DNA of 64,000 bases. It comes from Taishania pollutisoli. Its GTDB lineage: Bacteria; Bacteroidota; Bacteroidia; Flavobacteriales_D; Crocinitomicaceae. Below the pieces are notes generated by a model. That model searched no databases. It was given only the letters and a program-made list of their open reading frames with translations, and had not been told where the DNA came from. The position numbers and the translations under genes are program-made. Positions 61,401 to 64,000 of the stretch are shown in pieces; the stretch's first letter is position 1; each line of letters starts with the position of its first letter. The DNA lies in assembly GCF_014518315.1 (NCBI RefSeq), contig NZ_JACVEL010000010.1, forward strand, positions 62,001-126,000. The letters are read 5' to 3'.

Positions 61401-61897
61401 CCCAAATCCCCGTTCAGTTCAAGATTGAGTGAAGAGTTTACTCCCAGATCCTGGTTGTTTCCAAAAGAAATCCCCCTGGAAATACTCCCTGATTTCTTCA
61501 GGCTTGTTCCGCCGAAAACGTCCTGTATCTGAACCGTTGAAGAATGGACATATAAATCCCTGTTTCCTTTTTCCTGGTTGTAAATAAAGGTGGTATCCCG
61601 CTTTTGAAAACGGGTAGAAAGATTGTAGGGAAAAACACGATATTCCGCACGTAGTTCTCCGCCACACCTGTTTTTAATAATTAGTTCCGCTTTCGCACCG
61701 TTGACCTGATAATCAGACTTATCGATCACTTCTCCGTTACAGAATAGTTGAAATGATTGGGGGTAAATACTCAGCGAATCAAGCCGGATTGTATCCGAGA
61801 CAGATGAGATGTGCCGTACACGTACATTTGATACCTGCCCCAATGCCTGAAAGCTGAATAGTATCAGAATTACGGTAACTGCCTTTAAAATTCTCAT
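58457..61897 (-). CDS. Very large outer-membrane beta-barrel protein, function unknown
   Basis: A 1146-residue exported protein; the ATG at 61897 is chosen over GTG/TTG codons just upstream because it starts the signal peptide (MRILKAVTVILILFSFQALGQ). An N-terminal beta domain (about 25-120) is followed by KKSGSISRGISFGNNQDLGV and the region ILASVSDDNIPIQPEGNTN..LQEFDKVFIQV, which I associate with a group of large Bacteroidota surface proteins related in pattern to parts of SprA. The rest is a long run of amphipathic strands rich in Tyr, Trp and Asn, ending in Phe-Phe, typical of an outer-membrane barrel. Its role is unknown; it precedes nothing on its strand and is 1 nt from the convergent cupredoxin gene. 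Confidence 0.75.
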   Translation of the reverse strand: MRILKAVTVILILFSFQALGQVSNVRVRHISSVSDTIRLDSLSIYPQSFQLFCNGEVIDKSDYQVNGAKAELIIKNRCGGELRAEYRVFPYNLSTRFQKRDTTFIYNQEKGNRDLYVHSSTVQIQDVFGGTSLKKSGSISRGISFGNNQDLGVNSSLNLELNGDLGPNLKLLASVSDDNIPIQPEGNTNKLQEFDKVFIQVYNDRLKLIAGDFWIDKPHGYFMNYKKRAQGLTIGYDFKNEEGKGWTTQVSGAFSKGKFQRQVVQGVEGNQGPYRLVGAENEPFIIILGGTERVYIDGRLLERGQEFDYIINYNSAELIFTSRNQITKDSRIVVEFQYSDQNYARSLIQTANRYQSKKLDFWLNAYSEQDAKNQTIQQDLTAGQKQLLSEIGDTLNLAQISSIDSVGYLENQVLYRMIDTLGYDSVLVHSVNPQLAVYRATFVNVGPNKGNYVLKEYIATGKVHVWVAPVGGIPQGDFEPYRLMITPKKRQMVTAGARYKITSFLSAETELSYTNNDINTFSRYDSKDDHGYAARAKLSGKIPLSKDSLNKWLLDTKLDVEALEKNFTPIEQYRAVEFDRDWNTRSKGYTGNQIATTLGANFVNKNYGNMNLEGQQFMIGSNYEGYRTALNGRWQQKGFRATWDGSYLQSTATEKSQFLRHKTNLSQNLKWLRIGYQDDHERNTFTAETMPLAKNSYQFWDYQFYIENGDSIKNKYRVFYRERYDWISDSFELKTAARAQTAGGEVKLTEMKNQTLNILTSYRQLKIIDNTLINQTPENSILGRIDYELRLWKTAFTWNTFYEVGSGLEQKREFMYIQVNAGQGIYTWIDYNNDGVKDLNEFEIAQYVDQASYVRVFTPSNEYTKTYTNEFNQSVFWRPERIWATKKGVLKVLSRVSDQIRIRINRKTNFFDGANAFNPFATNVRDTSLISTAYDFRNTLYFNRTSSIVSVDWTYQRNQNKTLLASGFDSRENEFHELNFRWNITKKIAVEGKGQIGNKTAIADYTTGRNFSIDYNTIKPTLSLQTSTAFRVALTGRYEEKHNSEEFGGESAYIGEIGTNLKFNQAEKGSLQAEFKMISITYGGIQNSALGFEMLESLKPGINYTWNLGYQRLISKNLQLSIQYNGRKSKDNKMIHSAGMEVRAFF

Positions 61898-61940
61898 CAA
61901 CACGAAAATACAACGTAAAAAGAGAAAAAATCGTGTGTTA

Positions 61941-63227
61941 CTATAAATATTCTTCTAATACTTCAAGCCCGATTCCTCTTGAACCTTTCAGTAAAATCAA
62001 TTTTTTATTCAACGGACTCGTTTTTAAAAATGCAATGACCTCTTGCGTATTTGAAAAATGGTTGGTAATACCATCCGAATGGAAGTAGGAAAATTCACTC
62101 CCAACCGTCCACCCTGTGAGTCCCAGGTCATCAATCAGATCAATAATCGCATGGTGTTCTTTATACGATTCTCCCCCCAATTCAAGCATGTCTCCGATGA
62201 TAACGTATTTGTCTGCATGATCAATTTGCGCAAAGCTTTCCAGTGCGGAACGCATACTTGTCGGATTGGCATTGTAACAATCCAGAATTAGTGTATTACT
62301 TTTTGTTTCAGCAACCTGTGATCTTTTATTGGTCGGCTCATACGTCTGAACTGCTTTGTTGATCTTCTCCGGTTCGACTTCAAACAATGCTCCAAATGCA
62401 ATTGCTGCCAGAAAATTGTAGAAGTTATACTGTCCGACCAGGTGTGTGGCAAAAACCGGCGACTGGTATCCCGCTTTTTTCCACGATAATTCAACAAAGG
62501 GGGTAAGACGCTCCAACGTACCGGTAATTTCAGCATTTTTAGTTCCGTAAGACATGAGTAATGTGTTGATCGGAAGGTTCTCCTTTAGCAACGTATCATC
62601 CGCGTTATACATTACCAATCCTTCATTTGCTTCGACGGCATCGTACAATTCTTTTTTGGTTTTCAAAACTCCTTCGAAGTTCTTGAAACCTTCCAGGTGA
62701 GCTTTCCCGATATTGGTAATGATTCCATGTGTCGGTTCTGCAATATCGCACAATTCTTTGATGTCCCCAAAATGATTGGCTCCCATTTCTATTACTGCGA
62801 TCTCATGTTGATCATTCAACTGTAATAATGTCAATGGCACTCCGATGTGATTGTTGAGATTCCCTTTTGTTGCCAGGACGGTATATTTCTCCGAAAGCAC
62901 AGCTGCGATCAGCTCTTTGGTACTTGTTTTCCCATTGCTTCCGGTGATCCCGATGACAGGAATATCGAATTGTCTCCGATGGTAATTGGCGAGTTTTTGA
63001 AGAAAGTGAAGGCCGTTTTCAACATAAAAAATATTGTTCGGTACATCTTCAAATTCTTTTTCATCCACTACGGCATATGTGGCTCCGTTCTCGATGGCTT
63101 TCCCGGCAAAGGTATTCCCATTGAACGAAGGTCCTTTTAATGCAATAAACATACAACCGGCATGAATATTTCGTGAGTCGATACTAATACCTGTTGATTG
63201 CAGAAAATAATTGTACAGTGTTTCCAT
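61941..63227 (-). CDS. murF: UDP-N-acetylmuramoyl-tripeptide:D-alanyl-D-alanine ligase
   Basis: A 428-residue Mur ligase that adds D-Ala-D-Ala to the UDP-MurNAc-tripeptide in peptidoglycan synthesis. The ATP site is GITGSNGKTSTKELI, followed by GNLNNHIGVPLTLL, EMGANHFGDI and LDCYNANPTSM, which are MurF signatures. The open frame can begin at 63245, but that lies within the gldJ terminator hairpin, so the ATG at 63225-63227 (METLYNYFLQ) is preferred. It lies just downstream of gldJ on the same strand; some read-through from gldJ is plausible. Confidence 0.95.
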   Translation of the reverse strand: METLYNYFLQSTGISIDSRNIHAGCMFIALKGPSFNGNTFAGKAIENGATYAVVDEKEFEDVPNNIFYVENGLHFLQKLANYHRRQFDIPVIGITGSNGKTSTKELIAAVLSEKYTVLATKGNLNNHIGVPLTLLQLNDQHEIAVIEMGANHFGDIKELCDIAEPTHGIITNIGKAHLEGFKNFEGVLKTKKELYDAVEANEGLVMYNADDTLLKENLPINTLLMSYGTKNAEITGTLERLTPFVELSWKKAGYQSPVFATHLVGQYNFYNFLAAIAFGALFEVEPEKINKAVQTYEPTNKRSQVAETKSNTLILDCYNANPTSMRSALESFAQIDHADKYVIIGDMLELGGESYKEHHAIIDLIDDLGLTGWTVGSEFSYFHSDGITNHFSNTQEVIAFLKTSPLNKKLILLKGSRGIGLEVLEEYL

Positions 63228-63230
63228 AGC

Positions 63231-63260
63231 ATAAAAAAAGTCCACCTGTTTGGTGGACTT
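63231..63260 (-). terminator. Terminator after gldJ
   Basis: On the reverse strand AAGTCCACC (63260-63252) and GGTGGACTT (63246-63238) form a perfect 9-bp stem with loop AAACA, followed by a run of T (63237-63231). Confidence 0.9.
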
Positions 63261-63280
63261 AAAATTAGTTATTTTTTAGA

Positions 63281-64000
63281 TTACTTCTTTTTCTTTTTCT
63301 TTTTACCGTAGTTCATTCCCACAGGGCTTCCCACTCTGTCCATCGCACAACGGAACCCTAAAGTTGCCATTGACTGATCTTCATCCAGGAAGCGTCTGTT
63401 ACTTGAAACTAACCAGTATGCACGGTCTGCCCATGAACCTCCTTTGTACACTTTTGACTTATCAGAGATCAACGTTGTAGGCCATGCCGTTCTGTTTTCT
63501 CCTCCTGGCAAGATTTCACCTCCATCCAGGTCATATTGTTCATACTTGTTTTGGTACATCACCAAATTCGGATCGCGGTTCGCCTGGTTAATTTTTTGTT
63601 TGCGGTCATCATTTTTATAGTAAATTGAACTTTCAATATCACCATCCATGTAATCCACATAGTCATCTTTACGGTAATTCAAACGCCCGATGTTTTCTTC
63701 TTCCGTCACGTTACGGTACTTCAGTTTACCTGGTGTATCTGTAATAAAATCTGTAAAACCAAGACGCAACATTGAAAGAACTTCAAACGCATACTCTTCT
63801 CCATCCGGACCTGTTCTGATTTCATCAGCGAAAATTCCGTCAAACAAACGATCCTGAATCAATGCAGAAGCTTCGATGTCGTGCTTATCATTTTTGTACT
63901 TAATCGCAAGATCCAATACTTCATTGATTTGTCTCAACAATCCTAATTCAATTGAATCTTTCACTTTTCCGTGTGATACATAGAATGGATCCGGAGCATA
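63281..64000 (-). CDS. gldJ: Gliding motility lipoprotein GldJ, C-terminal part
   Basis: The frame is open to the right end of the window, so only the last 239 residues are visible; an internal GTG at 63964 is not the true start. The sequence is a formylglycine-generating-enzyme-like fold without the catalytic Cys pair: KVYKGGSWADRAYWLVSSNR and RRFLDEDQSMATLGFRCAMD are the closing motifs, as in GldJ and GldK. The order gldJ, then murF, points to GldJ. GldJ is an outer-membrane lipoprotein of the gliding motor and T9SS and stabilises GldK. The protein ends in seven Lys residues; in Flavobacterium the extreme C-terminus of GldJ is needed for motility but not for secretion. Confidence 0.85.
   Translation of the reverse strand, partial: YAPDPFYVSHGKVKDSIELGLLRQINEVLDLAIKYKNDKHDIEASALIQDRLFDGIFADEIRTGPDGEEYAFEVLSMLRLGFTDFITDTPGKLKYRNVTEEENIGRLNYRKDDYVDYMDGDIESSIYYKNDDRKQKINQANRDPNLVMYQNKYEQYDLDGGEILPGGENRTAWPTTLISDKSKVYKGGSWADRAYWLVSSNRRFLDEDQSMATLGFRCAMDRVGSPVGMNYGKKKKKKK

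Noticed and set aside
63281-63964. A GTG start of gldJ at 63964
   Set aside because: The reading frame continues without a stop to the window edge with GldJ-like residues, so the GTG is an internal Val codon.
1-64000. tRNA, rRNA, CRISPR, prophage or insertion sequence
   Set aside because: I saw no cloverleaf with a GTTCRA-type T-loop, no rRNA-like segment, no regular short repeats with spacers, and no transposase, integrase or phage structural gene.

Overview
The window is a moderately AT-rich chromosomal segment from a member of the Bacteroidota, most likely Flavobacteriales and possibly Crocinitomicaceae/Fluviicola (the lower ranks are a guess). The evidence is type IX secretion system (T9SS) cargo with type A and type B C-terminal sorting domains (CTDs), PorP/SprF proteins, a GldJ homologue, an S46 dipeptidyl-peptidase, a SusC-like TonB receptor, and promoters of the Bacteroidetes form (TTG, about 19-23 bp, TAnnTTTG) with A-rich leaders instead of Shine-Dalgarno sites. 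I saw no phage, insertion sequence, CRISPR array, rRNA or tRNA.

Layout. 1-1323: tail of an operon (polysaccharide deacetylase, LolA-like protein, FabZ-like dehydratase) with overlapping genes, resembling the end of a flexirubin/aryl-polyene cluster. 1334-4742: a YD-repeat protein and a DPP7-type peptidase. 4820-8654: KdpD-like kinase, KdpE and the potassium transporter Kup, with shared putative KdpE boxes. 8881-13247: secreted propeller-like protein, membrane-anchored protein, amino-acid dehydrogenase, rhodanese and chorismate synthase. 13416-17309: a small exported protein and a giant type B T9SS adhesin. 17520-21196: MsrA, ClpX, ClpP, TrxB. 21434-30855: a type A T9SS protein and housekeeping genes (pyrF, acetyltransferase, hydrolase, kbl, hldD, deoxynucleoside kinase, lnt). 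30991-38200: a second small protein plus adhesin pair and a third adhesin with a nidogen-like domain. 38287-41215: gapA, coaD and a thioredoxin-fold lipoprotein-like or periplasmic protein. 41504-46311: SIMPL protein, TonB receptor, divergent DtxR regulator and EamA transporter. 46505-57734: a five-gene T9SS cassette (adhesin, PorP, adhesin, PorP, PorE-like). 57871-64000: a cupredoxin with a CTD, a very large outer-membrane protein, MurF and the C-terminal part of GldJ.

The dominant theme is the cell surface. At least seven T9SS substrates are present. Five are giant Ig/PKD-type proteins, in two families: three paralogues with an unusual type B CTD that lacks the normal PNGDG-ND signature, and two IgGFc-binding-like proteins each followed by its own PorP/SprF. 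The best-supported regulatory structures are a dyad operator lying exactly in the promoter spacer of the TonB receptor next to a DtxR-family gene, and repeated TCTTTAYACC boxes before kup and the kdpD-like gene. Two convergent intergenic regions share a CGATAT-type palindromic repeat.
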